Shown: positions 50,113-61,274 of the stretch, in pieces
How positions within the stretch are numbered: the first letter of the stretch is position 1
Layout: each line of letters begins with the position of its first letter
NCBI RefSeq assembly: GCF_009727055.1
Contig: NC_052354.1
Location: 36,622,075-36,686,074, forward strand
Direction of reading: 5' to 3'
DNA length: 64,000 nucleotides
From: Benincasa hispida
Taxonomy: Eukaryota > Streptophyta > Magnoliopsida > Cucurbitales > Cucurbitaceae
Notes under the pieces: model-generated
Databases searched by the model: none
What the model was told of the DNA's origin: nothing
What the model saw: the letters and a program-made list of their open reading frames with translations, nothing else
Translations under genes and position numbers: made by a program

Positions 50113-50503
50113 AAATGTAAAACTTTATTGATTAAAAAAAAAATTGAATATACAATAGATTATTATAAAAAAATTGAATATACAATAAAAATGAATATAT
50201 AATAAAAAAAATTATTTATTATTCATCCTAACTATCTGAGCCCGTTTTAGTAACGAAGGACACTTCCTTCGATTATGTCCTAGCTGGTTACAAAAATCCC
50301 ACATCGTTGTCGAGATAGCTAGTTCTGTCCAATCCAATCTCGTGTGATAACGTGAACTTTTCGGGTGTCAGTTTATGTTTTATCGTGTCGGGTGTCAGTT
50401 TCAAATTCAAAAGTTTCAACAAAGCAATTGAAGATACCAAAGGAATAGATCGGAGCTGTATAAGTTTTTTTGTACAACATTAGTTTAGAGCAATGGACTT
50501 GCA

Positions 50504-52660
50504 CAATGATGGAGGATTTTCAGATATATGGTGGATGATGACAAATCTATCAGAATGCTTAAATGAAGTCCTCAAGAGGAGCTCGAAAATGTTGCCTATA
50601 AATGCTCTTTTGCTCAGATAACATTCTTTAAAATGCGTGAAATATTTCCAGAAAAGAAGAGCAGAAATAAAGGGATGCATTGGAGGCATCAAGATAAACC
50701 CAGGACCTGTTGATCCGATGTTTTGTTACGACCAGTCCCATTCATCGATCATCATGTTGTATGGCGAGATCGTACTACTGGGAGAAATATCTTGCAGACG
50801 TCGGGAAGGCAGGATTTATTCAGTTGGACTGGCATCCTGATCATAGCCTTGGTTGAGAGATGGAGGCCCGAGACGCATACATTCCATATGTCTGTTAGAG
50901 AGTGCACTATCACTCTACAAGACATAGAATGTTTGTTGGGGTTACCTGTTGACGGTGACCGATCACCAGAGTGATGTACGATGACTAGTTAGAAGTTTGT
51001 CAACTGTAGCTCGTGTCGACGGCGCACACTGCCGACAAGATTAAGGATCGAGGTTAAGTTTAATATGGTTAGGAACACAATTTCGTGAGCTCACAGATGA
51101 TACAGACAAGGAAACCGTCATAAGATATGCGCGAGCATATATACTACAAATGATGGGTGGAAGTCTGTTTTCAGATAAATCAAGTCATTTTGTTCACTTG
51201 ATGTTCCTACCACTGTTAGCTAACCTTCATGATGCGGGGCGGTATTCGTGGGGTGGAGCATGCTTGGCATGGTTGTATAGACAACTATGCAAAGCAACAA
51301 GACCTAAGGTTCGAGAGATAGCTGAGCCTCCCATACTTTTGCAACTATGGGTCTTGGGAGCGATTTCTAACAATGGCTCCACAACTACATCATGTTAATG
51401 ACGCTCAGTTAGTTGGACGAGCCTACGGTTCTCGGTATGTTGTTTTATTTCAATTTAATTTTTATATCACTGATCTAGTTAATTTAACTTCTAAATTATC
51501 AATTTAAAAATTTAGGTGGAGAGACAAATTTTGTGTGACTAGGACAACCACACATGTAGTCAACTAGTATAGATACATATATTTGTTTTGATCTGCTTCA
51601 ACCTAAACAGGTACATTACACTAAACCTAATTGATTATTTTATTCACATTTTTATTGTATTTGGTCCTTAATATTCTCTAATATAATATTTTGTGTTTCA
51701 GGTTATTTGGGAGCTGTACAAAATTATTTGTGCATACTTTGCCTAATTTTTGTACGAATGGTCAAAACATATGGCGGACGATGAGTCTCATATGTTTTCA
51801 CATTGGTGAGTAGCATCTTCCTGACAGGGTGATGAGAACAATTTGGTTTTTAGCAGAATATCCCATTACTTGTAATACTGAATCCGTACTGCATGTTATT
51901 GACCTAAGGACTGGAGATTGGTCTGAAAAAGTTGTACATTTGGTAGTGCGATAGCACTATCATGCAAAATTTATTGCAGTGGGGGTTTCTCTTGAACAGT
52001 TTGACACAGATGTCACTCCAGAATATATTCATTGGTATAATAATATCACAAGGCGCTACGTCACTTGTCCGGGAGCAGCTGTGGGTCATCTGGTAAATGA
52101 ATGAATATTATCTAATTTTTTTTAATTTAAATTTATTTTAAATATTATCTAATTGTTTTATAATTCACAGAGATTTGAACAACAGTAGACTCCGTGAAGG
52201 TTGCGAATGATCCGAACCAGGTTCTTGCTATATGTAGTGACAACCAAAGCTATATGGAGGAAATTCATTATATGTACAATATACCTATTGTTCCTCCACC
52301 AACTCCTAGACGTAGAGGACCTGTTCGGGAAGAGGATGAGTTTGATGAGGTTGCACATAATGTGGAAGAGTGCCCCCTATGACGCAGACGCAGAGTCAAA
52401 TTGATTATGTTAGTCCGATGATGATGATGCCAACATTTGGTTCAAGACATTATGACTCAGAGGCTGGTCCTTCGTCTTCAATACGTGCATGCACATTGGT
52501 CGGGGTCGTGGAGAGCATATATGAATATTTATATTATGAAGCGCCTGCAGAGGTACCAGGGCAACATCAAGAAGAACCCGAGCAACCTCAAGTTCGAAGT
52601 CGACGACGACAACCAGCTCGAAATCGACGACATCTGCCTTGTGGGACACATTGATTTTTG
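50504..52660 (+). pseudogene. MULE transposase fragment fused to plant mobile domain (PMD/MAIN-like) pseudogene
   Basis: 50504-50690 encodes MMTNLSECLNEVLKRSSKML and YFQKRRAEI, a mudrA-type transposase fragment with one stop. From about 50720, after frame changes, comes the plant mobile domain: [20 protein letters not shown] and [16 protein letters not shown] (to 50974). At 51150-51340 come HLMFLPLLANLHDAGRYSWG and ACLAWLYRQLCKA, then an intron-like break (about 51436-51515). Next are the C-terminal PMD blocks RTGDWSEKVVH, LEQFDTDVTPEYIHWYNNIT and YVTCPGAAVGHL (to 52092). A last exon-like part (about 52190-52380) reads NDPNQVLAICSDNQSYMEE and ends acidic. Many stops and shifts: inactive. PMD genes are widespread in plants as domesticated (MAIN/MAIL) and transposon-borne copies; the location inside inverted termini points to the latter. 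Confidence 0.7.
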
Positions 52661-53195
52661 TAATTATTTTTATATAAATAAGATATTTAATTTACATTTT
52701 TATTTTTATGAGTTATTATTATTTTTAATTTATTCTTTTTAGAGTTTAAATAAAATAATAAATATTTTTAGATTTTTTTTTTATAAAATAGAAAATTAAA
52801 AAAAGAAGAAGAAAGGATTAGAAAGAAGAAGGTGGAATGTGTAATAATTAAAAAGGAAAAAAGGGGAAATTTGTACGGTATTCTCGCTCTCGATCAAAAT
52901 CTCGCTCTCTCAAACTCTCGCTGTCTCTCATAATCTCGCTCTCGAATTTGATTAGCTCGTTAGCGGCAAAAAAGAAGGAGATTCATTAGCTCGTTATTTA
53001 AGTCAGATTTGCTGAGATGACAGAATCATTTGAAAACAACAATATTTTCCTAAAAAAAAAAAGGAAGGTTGAGGGTTCAAAATTTAACCTATCTAGGTTG
53101 AATTTTCAACCCTCGACTTATTTAAAACAACAATATTTTTACAAATAGTTTGAAAACAACAATATTTTCCTAAATAGTTTCTAAAAGTACAATAT

Positions 53196-55458
53196 CCTTT
53201 TAATTTTTCCAATAATGTGATTCTAACTAAAAAGAATCTTCAACAACAAAATTTGATAGAATAAAGAGTTTTTTTCAAACTTTTTAGGAACAGTTTTATT
53301 TGATGTATATAAACTAAATAAGCAATAAAAGGAAGAATTGGATTTGGACATTTTTGTGACTTTTAACGGTTTAATCTAAGCTAATTTGATTTTACATTGT
53401 TTCTTAGTACAACAACGGTAGAGATAAGAGATCAACCTTCCAACCTCAAGGGTATGAGTGTGTGCCAATTATCACTCATCTAATTCATTTTGACATATAT
53501 TTTATTGATTGGTATAGAATTTTTTTTAAAAATATTTTTTAGAAGCAAAAAAATTATCTAATTAACTTTGAAGAAATATTAATTTGATTTGCTCATTTAA
53601 TACTAGGGTAATTGCAAATGATAATATATTTAGGGTTAATAATTAAGTGTATGACAATGTATTTAAAGAATTGTGAATATAGCAAAATCTATAAGTAATA
53701 AACTCATAGACTTCTATAAGCGGTAGACTCTATCACCAATAGGCCTCTACCAGAGATATATCCTATCACTAATAGATAGTGAGAGCCAGATCTAAATTTT
53801 GCTATATCTGTTAATAATTTGTGTTTGATTATATTTGCAATTGCCTCTTAATACTAAAAGCTAATTTGATGAAATGGAATGATTAAATTAAATTTAACTA
53901 GGTGAGATTTTAATTTATTCCATTATAATTTCAAGAGCTAATTTGTTGATTTGCCAAAGTGAAGATAACTTAGTGGTAATTGATATGTATTCCTCTTAAA
54001 GTTAGGGGGTTCGAATTTTCATATCCACGTGTTTACTAAAAGAAGAGTTAATGGATTAATTTTAATCTTAAACTTTTATTATTTTTATTTTTATTTTTAA
54101 GTGTAACATTATTAATTTGGAATTTAATGAAATGAATACTTTTCAAAATCAAAAAAAAAAAAAAAAAAACCCCACTAACTAATAGATAAATCTCATAAAA
54201 TTCAGGATTAAAAACCTAGACTTAAATCACAATGCCCAAAATCAAGCCATGAAAGTTCCTATATTTAGATGTGAATAATGTTCCACATTAGTATTGCTAG
54301 AGTGAAATATTTATGATATATAATTAGAACATAATATCTTTGTTGGAATAATGTTTTTTCCATCTTTATTTGGTTATATCAAAATATGAATATGAAGTTT
54401 GTTGTTTTAACAATGATATAATTAATTTTTTTTTGACATATTTGTTGGTTGTAATTGCAAAGAATAGTTTTGTAGTAACTTCTTTTATAGATCTTGTCTA
54501 ATTTTAGTATGACTCGACTTGTTTTCTAATAAAAAAATAATTCAATTGGTTAAGACATACATTCTCAATTAGGAAATCAAATATTTGAATCTCCTACTCA
54601 CTTTAATGTTAAAAGAAAAAACTCAACTTATTTTAATTTGTATGCTATATTTCTATCACATTTGTCTATTTTCAAGCGGTTGAAAATGCATATAACCATT
54701 CTATGCACTATTTTTCCATAAAATAAAAGGACGTGTGGAATTAGTTCAAATTGTGGTGGACACCTACTTTGGATTAATCGAGAATTGACATATGCAAACC
54801 GATTTTAGAAAATTCTATTATATGTAATGTCTAAAATGTCGACGTCGGCAAATATGTCAAGGTAAAGATTTGTTGTGAATGAATATTTATTAAAAAAATA
54901 GTAAAAATAAAGAATAGAAAATATTAAATCAAATGCATTAATAAATATTCTACATTTTCTTAAATAAATAAAATACTTATTTTTTACTACAATTTAGTAC
55001 TTACATTTTTGTTTCAAACATATTTTTACAAATAATGAAAAATATTGATTTATTTCTCGTGTCGATACTAAAATTATAAAAATATAAAAATACCGAAAGA
55101 AATTTGGATATGTCAATAAAAATTAGATACTATGATTATATGAAGAAACAAAAAACTATTCAACGTGTGTCTAACTTTAGGAAGTTCATATTCAAAACTT
55201 TTATATTAACCCAACTCAAAAAAACATGGAGATGGTTGAATTTATCCACATTCTTCCATTTCTCCTTCCCAATTTCCATCCACAAAAAAATTTCCCACAC
55301 TATTGAAGATCTTGATCTTCATCTTCATCACCCATTCACTGTGTTTCCCTTCAGCTAAACCCACAATCTAAATCCCCATTTGCAGCACACACCACAACGA
55401 AATGACCTAACTCATCACTTCCTTTATCTCTTTAGGATACTTAATCGCTTGCATTTCA
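53196..55458. other. A+T-rich upstream region of the NFU gene
   Basis: No gene was recognised. It contains TCTATCA repeat copy 2 (53640-53830) and a poly(A) run near 54150-54170. The NFU promoter and 5' UTR should be near the right end. Confidence 0.45.
53640..53830. repeat. TCTATCA-type dispersed repeat, copy 2
   Basis: Bordered by 'aatatagcaaaatctataag' on the left and 'aaattttgctatatctgtta' on the right, which are inverted with respect to each other. The interior has 'agactctatcaccaatagg' and 'cctatcactaatagatag'. Confidence 0.6.
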
Positions 55459-58202
55459 ATGGTGGCCGCTTTCTCAACTCGAGCTCACCCTCTCAAATCA
55501 ACTCCAATCGCTGCAACTCTGTATTGTTCACCGTCTGAACCAACTTCACCTTCCCATTTGTCGCTCTTCAAGGTTGGTTTCTCGATTCTGTTTGTAATTT
55601 TCATCAGTTTTTTATTATGCAACTGATGGGCTGGTATTTTTTGAATCAGACTTCGTTCTTTAGAGGTCAGTTTTGTAGCCGGCGCTTTCTTCGATTCAAT
55701 TCAAGTTGTACTCAGAGACGTCATTTAGGTATCATTTCTGGATTTTGCTATTATGACATTTGGGTTATTCTTGGAGTTATAAGATGATAGATACTAATGC
55801 AAAAGTTGAGTTAAAAGATCATGTAGCAATGTTAGAAGCAAATTATGTTCTCTTATAAATGCTTGTTATATCTCAAGCCATTGGGTTTGTACCATTCTAA
55901 TTGAGCTTATTTATGGGAAATTCTCGGAAATATCCCTAAAGTGTTTTCATCTGTCTAGGCTGAAATTAAAATAAAAATATAACTTCTTTTCACTGCACAT
56001 CCAAACCATCAAGAGCTTTCCTGTGGAATCTCGACCAAGTTGGAGATTGAGATTGTATGTAATCTTTCCCAAATCTTACGTAATCTTTTCTTGTGGAAAG
56101 TGAAACCTCTTGCCCGTCAAAACTCATCTTGGCCGAGATTACGTAAGATTTGAAAAAGATTGCATATATTCCCAGTCTTCTTCTTGGTTGAGATTTCATC
56201 GAGAAACTCAAACAAAATCTTGGGGTCGATCGATCTAGGCTAGGAAGGATCGAGAAAAACTATTATAACGCATTGTCAAAGAGGGTGCTAATAGTGAAGG
56301 ATGAAAACCTTTTGAAGTTACTTTGACAATTTTCCTATCAAAATTGTGTATAACGTATGAAACTATTAACAAACATAACTAGTTGTTACTAAAACTAGTT
56401 AACAAATTCTCTAACTCACTACATCACAATGTCTGTAATAAGATTAGTTTTTACCTTTTACTTCAATTTGATTGGATTTGATGGGTTTTCCTGTTGCTAA
56501 GGGAATGTGGTATCACCCAGTTGTGTTCTTCCATTGACTGAGGAAAATGTGGAGAAAGTGTTGGATGAAGTAAGGCCAAGCTTGATGGCTGATGGAGGGA
56601 ATGTTGCTTTGCATGAGATAGATGGGCTTGTTGTGATATTGAAGCTTCAAGGAGCTTGTGGTTCTTGTCCAAGCTCAACAATGACACTCAAAATGGGAAT
56701 TGAGACCAGACTCAGAGACAAAATTCCTGAAATTTTGGAAGTTGAGCAGATCATGGACACTGAAACAGGACTTGAACTCAATGAGGAAAATGTTGAAAAG
56801 GTGAGTTTCTCAATTCAATTTTCTGCTATGTAGAAAGGAATTTTAAAACGCTTGCATTGAATAATCATAGAATTGCTTTGCGAGAACTTAACTGGATAGA
56901 AGAAGCATGCTAACTGGATTTGTTATTATATGAAAATATACAGTATCTTATATTGTAGAACATCATGTGGTAAAATAACACTATGAAAATTTATTTTACA
57001 GGGGCAGAAATTTTAGTCCCTAAGTTGTAGATATAAATGTTCTGATATATTTCTAAATTCTACACTGCAGCTTATCCTTATAGAATCTTAGGTTAGTGGT
57101 AAGTGTGCAAATGGAAACTATATTCTAGGAACAAAGACAGTTCATTCTAAAACTATATTCTAGGAGACAACTTATTTATAAAATATAAATAAAAGACTGA
57201 CCTACCTTCATTAGAGATAAACATTAAGCAAATATGAAATAAACCTAATTCATATAACACAATCTAACTGGGGTACTTCAAACCGCAATGAATACCCACG
57301 AGATACTCGATGCCAAATGTTTTAGAGCTAAATGGGTATCCATAAAATTTTGTCAAGGTGTATGTAATTGAGCACGTACTCGTATTTTTAAAAGGAAAAT
57401 AGATAAGGCTTTGAAAGGTTTGTTTTCGTTGTTTTGTTTTTTTAATCCTAAACTTTTGGGTTAGGTTTCTTTTAGTTATGTTATTGAACTTTGAAAAGTT
57501 TCACTTTTTTTCCGCTTGAACTCTGAAATTATTTTTAAAAGGTGATTGATTGTAAAAATTGAAAAGTGCACATAACATCATTTACCACTCAATTTCAAGT
57601 GTATAAAAAATTAAGTTCATTGTTACCATTCATTTCAACTTAAAATTTATCATTAACATCATTTACAACATCATAAACAAATTAAGTTTGTACACATTAG
57701 TTGCCATGCATGCGTTTTCATCATCATGTAATGGAAAAATCTCAAAGGATATTTTTGCAAACAATTTCAAAGTTCAAAGTTGAAAATGAAACTTTTCAAA
57801 GTCTAGAGGTATACATACCCTAAAGTTCAAGGTTATTTTGTATAATTGAACAAAAGTTTTGAAAACCAAAAGATGAAGGTTGAACATTTATGTTGTTAAC
57901 TAAGTATAACTCAACCGATATAGACATATGTCCGCAATCAAAAGGTCAAAGGTTCGAAATATCTCACATATTGTTGAACTTGGAAATGATCAAATCGATA
58001 TGTTTTTCAGGTACTTGCAGAGATTAGGCCATACTTGGCAGGCACAGGAGGTGGAATTTTGGAAGTAATTGAAATAAAAGATTATGTTGTTAAGGTGCGG
58101 CTGAGTGGACCTGCTGCTGGGGTTATGACAGTTCGAGTTGCTCTCACACAGAAATTGAGGGAGAAAATACCAGCCATTGCAGCTGTGCAGCTTATAGAGT
58201 AG
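55459..58202 (+). CDS. NFU: NifU-like iron-sulfur scaffold protein, chloroplastic (NFU1/2/3 class)
   Basis: Four exons: 55459-55572, 55650-55728, 56502-56800, 58011-58202. All GT..AG with matching phases, 227 aa, close to Arabidopsis plastid NFU1-3 (about 230 aa). Residues 1 to about 65 are rich in Ser, Thr and Arg and low in acidic residues, fitting a plastid transit peptide. The first NFU domain (about 73-150) contains [15 protein letters not shown] and the Fe-S-binding GACGSCPSS, with cysteines 117 and 120. The second NFU-like domain (about 158-227) lacks CxxC and contains [20 protein letters not shown]. In plants such proteins assemble and transfer 4Fe-4S/2Fe-2S clusters in plastids, for example to photosystem I and ferredoxin-dependent enzymes. 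The wording around [10 protein letters not shown] suggests NFU1-like, but paralogue identity is not settled. It is convergent with the gene at 61275-63992. Confidence 0.93.
56028..56205. repeat. inverted repeat (hairpin) in intron 2 of NFU
   Basis: Core arms at 56057-56086 and 56136-56165 pair with about three mismatches in 30 bases (left arm contains 'caaatcttacgtaatct', right arm its complement). Weaker pairing extends outwards to about 56028 and 56205. The loop is about 49 bases. Confidence 0.75.
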
Positions 58203-58879
58203 AATCAGCTTTAATTCATAGATGCTTGAGTTAAAACTTGTAACTTCTTTTTCTTCTTTTACTTAATTCTTTTTTATTCTTACAATTGTAATCAGGTTGC
58301 TGTTGTGGTAAATGTTGAGAATAGAGAATAATGTATTAAGGGTTCTGGTTGATTGGAATTCTCTGTTGCAGCCATTGTTGGATGTTGGAATTTCTCTATC
58401 ATTAGTTTCTCAATCATATTCAGAGAAAAAGAAAGGTCGGAGGAAATGGTATATAAGAACTTAATTCACTAGCAAATTGGTTATACATCAACTAGAAACA
58501 GTATACTCAATGTATAATATACAAACTCAAACATAAGTCGGATGATATAACAAAGCTTAGATATAGAAATAATCAAGGATTTGAAAGAACCTTAAAATTT
58601 TTGGAGATTCAAAATGCAATTGAGACGTGCTTTTGATAAGTGCTATATTGAAGACAATTATTTGCTCTGCACGAGTTGTAAGTATACTATAACGATTGTT
58701 TCAACAGGATACAACGGCTAAATCCAGTAGAATTGCAAAGATCTGGCGGAACTCTTGTATACTTGCTCTTAATTCAGCTTAAGATGGGGAAAAAAAAAAG
58801 AAAAGAGAAAACTCTTCAATTTGAAGTGGAATGCAACAAATGAAGAATCGAGTTGTTATTTATAGGCTAGCAACTTAGA

Positions 58880-59170
58880 TTCCGTTTGGTAATCATTTTG
58901 TTTTTTGTTTTCTTCTTTAAAATTTAAGCCTATGAACACTACTTCTACTTCCAAATTTATTCTTTACTTATCTATTTTTCACTAATGGTTTAAAAAACTA
59001 AGCCAAATTTTGAGAACTAAAAAAAGTAACCTTCAAAAAGTTGTTTTTGTTTTTAGAATTTGGCTAAGAATTCAACCAATGTACTTGATGTAAATCATGG
59101 TAAAAAATGTAGATAATATAGGCTTAATTTTCGAAAACAAAACCAAACAAAATAGTTACCAAATGGGGCC
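58880..59170. mobile_element. CCGTTTGGT-type MITE, copy 2
   Basis: Starts 'tccgtttggtaatcatttt' and ends 'aaatagttaccaaatgggg'. The interior has 'aaatttaagcctatgaacac', closely matching copy 1. It lies downstream of NFU. Confidence 0.65.
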
Positions 59171-59393
59171 TTAATAACTTAGCAAAATACAAAATAAAAT
59201 CAAATACATATAAAAATTGAAACATTTATTAAATTTAACTCAATTGAGTTGTTACTCGACAAAAATCAAATACAATTAATTCAAATTGAAGAAACTATAA
59301 ATTTAACTTTCTTTCTCACATGTTGAATTTGTGCAAGAGCATCTCTTGGTTGAAACTATTACAGATTTTTTAAGGAAAAAAATATTTTGAGTA

Positions 59394-59892
59394 ATTTTTC
59401 ATTTGACTTTAAATTTTAAAATGTTATATTTTTACCCCTAAATTTTGAGTTTAACTTTCATTTGAAATCTAGGTTCTTGAATGTTACATTTATACCCTTT
59501 GGAGTTTAGTTTCTATTCAAGTTTCAACATTTTACATTTTTACCATCGAGATTTTACTAAGGCTTACTTTAGTATTTGACGTTAACTTTTAGTTAATTAT
59601 TTAAAAATAATTATGGTGTGAAATTTTTTAATTAAATTTGATAGCGATGAATAATTAATGAATCAAAATTAATGAATAAACATTTTCACACTAATGCGTG
59701 AAAGTGAGTATTTAGTAAAGAGCTTAGGTTAAAAGTATAAATATTGGAGTTTCGGACCAATTGAAGTACAACTCAAAACTTAAGAATAAAAGTGTAATAT
59801 TTTGAAAGATAGGATCTAAATAGAAATTAAACTCAAAACTCAAGAGTAAAAATGTAATATTTTGAAACTTATGAACCAAATGAAAAATAGAA
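59394..59892. mobile_element. foldback element (long imperfect inverted repeat)
   Basis: Left arm 59394-59625 and right arm about 59680-59892 are inverted copies: 'tttttcatttg' and 'caaatgaaaaa' at the outer ends, 'ggtgtgaaa' and 'ttttcacac' at the inner ends. Each arm is itself built from repeats of a phrase like 'aaaatgttacatttttaccc'. Non-coding. Confidence 0.65.
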
Positions 59893-60059
59893 CACCATAT
59901 GTATATATATATTTCATGATTGATAATTGAAGAAAAACTTATTTCATTTTCAAATATTTTTTAAAGTAATTATTTAATAATAACAAAGACTCACGTAAGA
60001 GCATAATAGTTATGGTATATGAACTAAAAATTTAGGTGAATGGTTATAATGTCTTTTTT

Positions 60060-60215
60060 ATCGCTATACTTTTTGAATTTGTTCCATTTTAGTTACTATA
60101 CTTTCCAATGTTTAAATTTAGTTTCGGTAATTTTAATGAATCTTAATTGTTCTATTTTAATTACTATATCTTCCCATATTTAAATTTAGTTTCAATACTT
60201 TTAATGAATCTTAAA
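60060..60215. repeat. two-copy tandem repeat of about 75 bases
   Basis: 'ttccattttagttactatac' with 'gtttaaatttagtttcggta', then 'ttctattttaattactatat' with 'atttaaatttagtttcaata'. Both copies end 'ttttaatgaatctta'. Confidence 0.7.
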
Positions 60216-60349
60216 ATTAATTAGGCTCTTGTGGATAATGAGTATAGCATAATTTACAACAACACTGAGTATAGCATAACCAATGAGAAGTAATCCCTCC
60301 AAGATTGAAGGATCCAACATTTACCCATAGTTATAATTTTCGTATTCTA

Positions 60350-60920
60350 ACGATTTTTTTTAGTAGTTGCAAATATAGCAAACAACCTTAAAATATTAAT
60401 AGATATAACACAAATGTAAAAGAATTTGTAAATACAAAAACATTTAGATCTAACTCTTAGGGGGCGTTTGGGGTAAGGGTTATCAAAATATAATAACTAC
60501 CTCTTGCTACCGTAAAAACTATTTCAAAACCTCCAAATTAGCTACCGTCAACACTATTTCAAAACCTCAATTTGCTATAGTATTTACTATTTACTGCAGT
60601 TTTTACTATTTTACATTCATCATTTTTTTATTATTTGTTACAATATTTACTATTTCCTTCTCAAACTAAAATAGTTTACACCTCAAACATATACTATTAT
60701 AACCCAAAATAAAATAACCTACACCTCAAACACAAACTATCATAACCCAACTATAATAACCTAAGACTATAATATCTAACTCATTGCCCAAAACACCCCT
60801 TTAAAATCTATCAGTGATAGACTATACTACTAACAGGAGTATATCAATGATAAAGTCTATCAATGATAGATTTTGCTAAATTTGCAAGTCTTTAAAAATG
60901 TTGCTATACACTCGATTATT
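60350..60920. repeat. TCTATCA-type dispersed repeat, copy 3, interrupted by a MITE
   Basis: Left part 60350-60459 starts with 'agttgcaaatatagcaaaca'. Right part 60801-60920 has 'ctatcagtgatagac', 'gtctatcaatgatagat' and 'tttgctaaatttgcaag', the inverted border. The middle is the element at 60460-60800. Confidence 0.6.
60460..60800. mobile_element. Harbinger-like MITE with TTA duplication
   Basis: 341 bases, flanked by TTA on both sides (60457-60459 and 60801-60803). Termini GGGGGCGTTTGGGGT and, inverted, AGGGGTGTTTTGGGC agree at 11 of 15 positions. A 3-base TTA duplication and G-rich ends fit PIF/Harbinger-type MITEs. The interior is rich in 'ataacc' and 'actattt' words and non-coding. Confidence 0.6.
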
Positions 60921-61274
60921 AGTCCTAGAAGTACTATCCATTGTAATTACCTTTTTTTTTTGTTCAACAATTCAAGATGGAATATTTGAACCTCTAATTT
61001 TTTTGGATGAGAGTGCATACCTTACGTGAGTTACATGAGTTGAGCTAAGATCATATTCATCGTACTCTAAAGGAAATTACATAAATGACTATACATTTTA
61101 TACACTAAGCTTTGTAATTACATAGCATCTCATCTCCCCTTATACAAATACATTATACGTGACAAGTCTGACCCTGTAAAATATGACCAAGAAAACCTCT
61201 CCCACAAAAAAGTAAGCTCAAAAGTGTCAATATAAAGTATGAATCCAATATCCCATCCAGGACTTAGGTTGTTA

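Larger units (their letters stand above)
48961..53195 (+). mobile_element. Mutator-like element with plant mobile domain gene
   Basis: About 4.2 kb bordered by long inverted termini. Each end is three imperfect units of about 29 bases with core 'aatattgttgttttcaaa', at 48961-49040 and, inverted, at 53105-53195. Further in, a GAGAGCGAG-rich tract (49595-49802) has its complement (TCTCGCTCTC) at 52881-52945. Possible flanking duplication: 'cctttaata' at left, 'ccttttaat' at right. The interior holds a transposase fragment joined to a decayed plant mobile domain gene. Confidence 0.65.

Noticed and set aside
55104..55358. Open frame of 84 codons upstream of NFU
   Set aside because: No recognisable domain, A+T-rich, and it overlaps the likely NFU promoter and 5' UTR.
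56463..56687. Minus-strand open frame inside NFU exon 3
   Set aside because: Antisense to the conserved first NFU domain.
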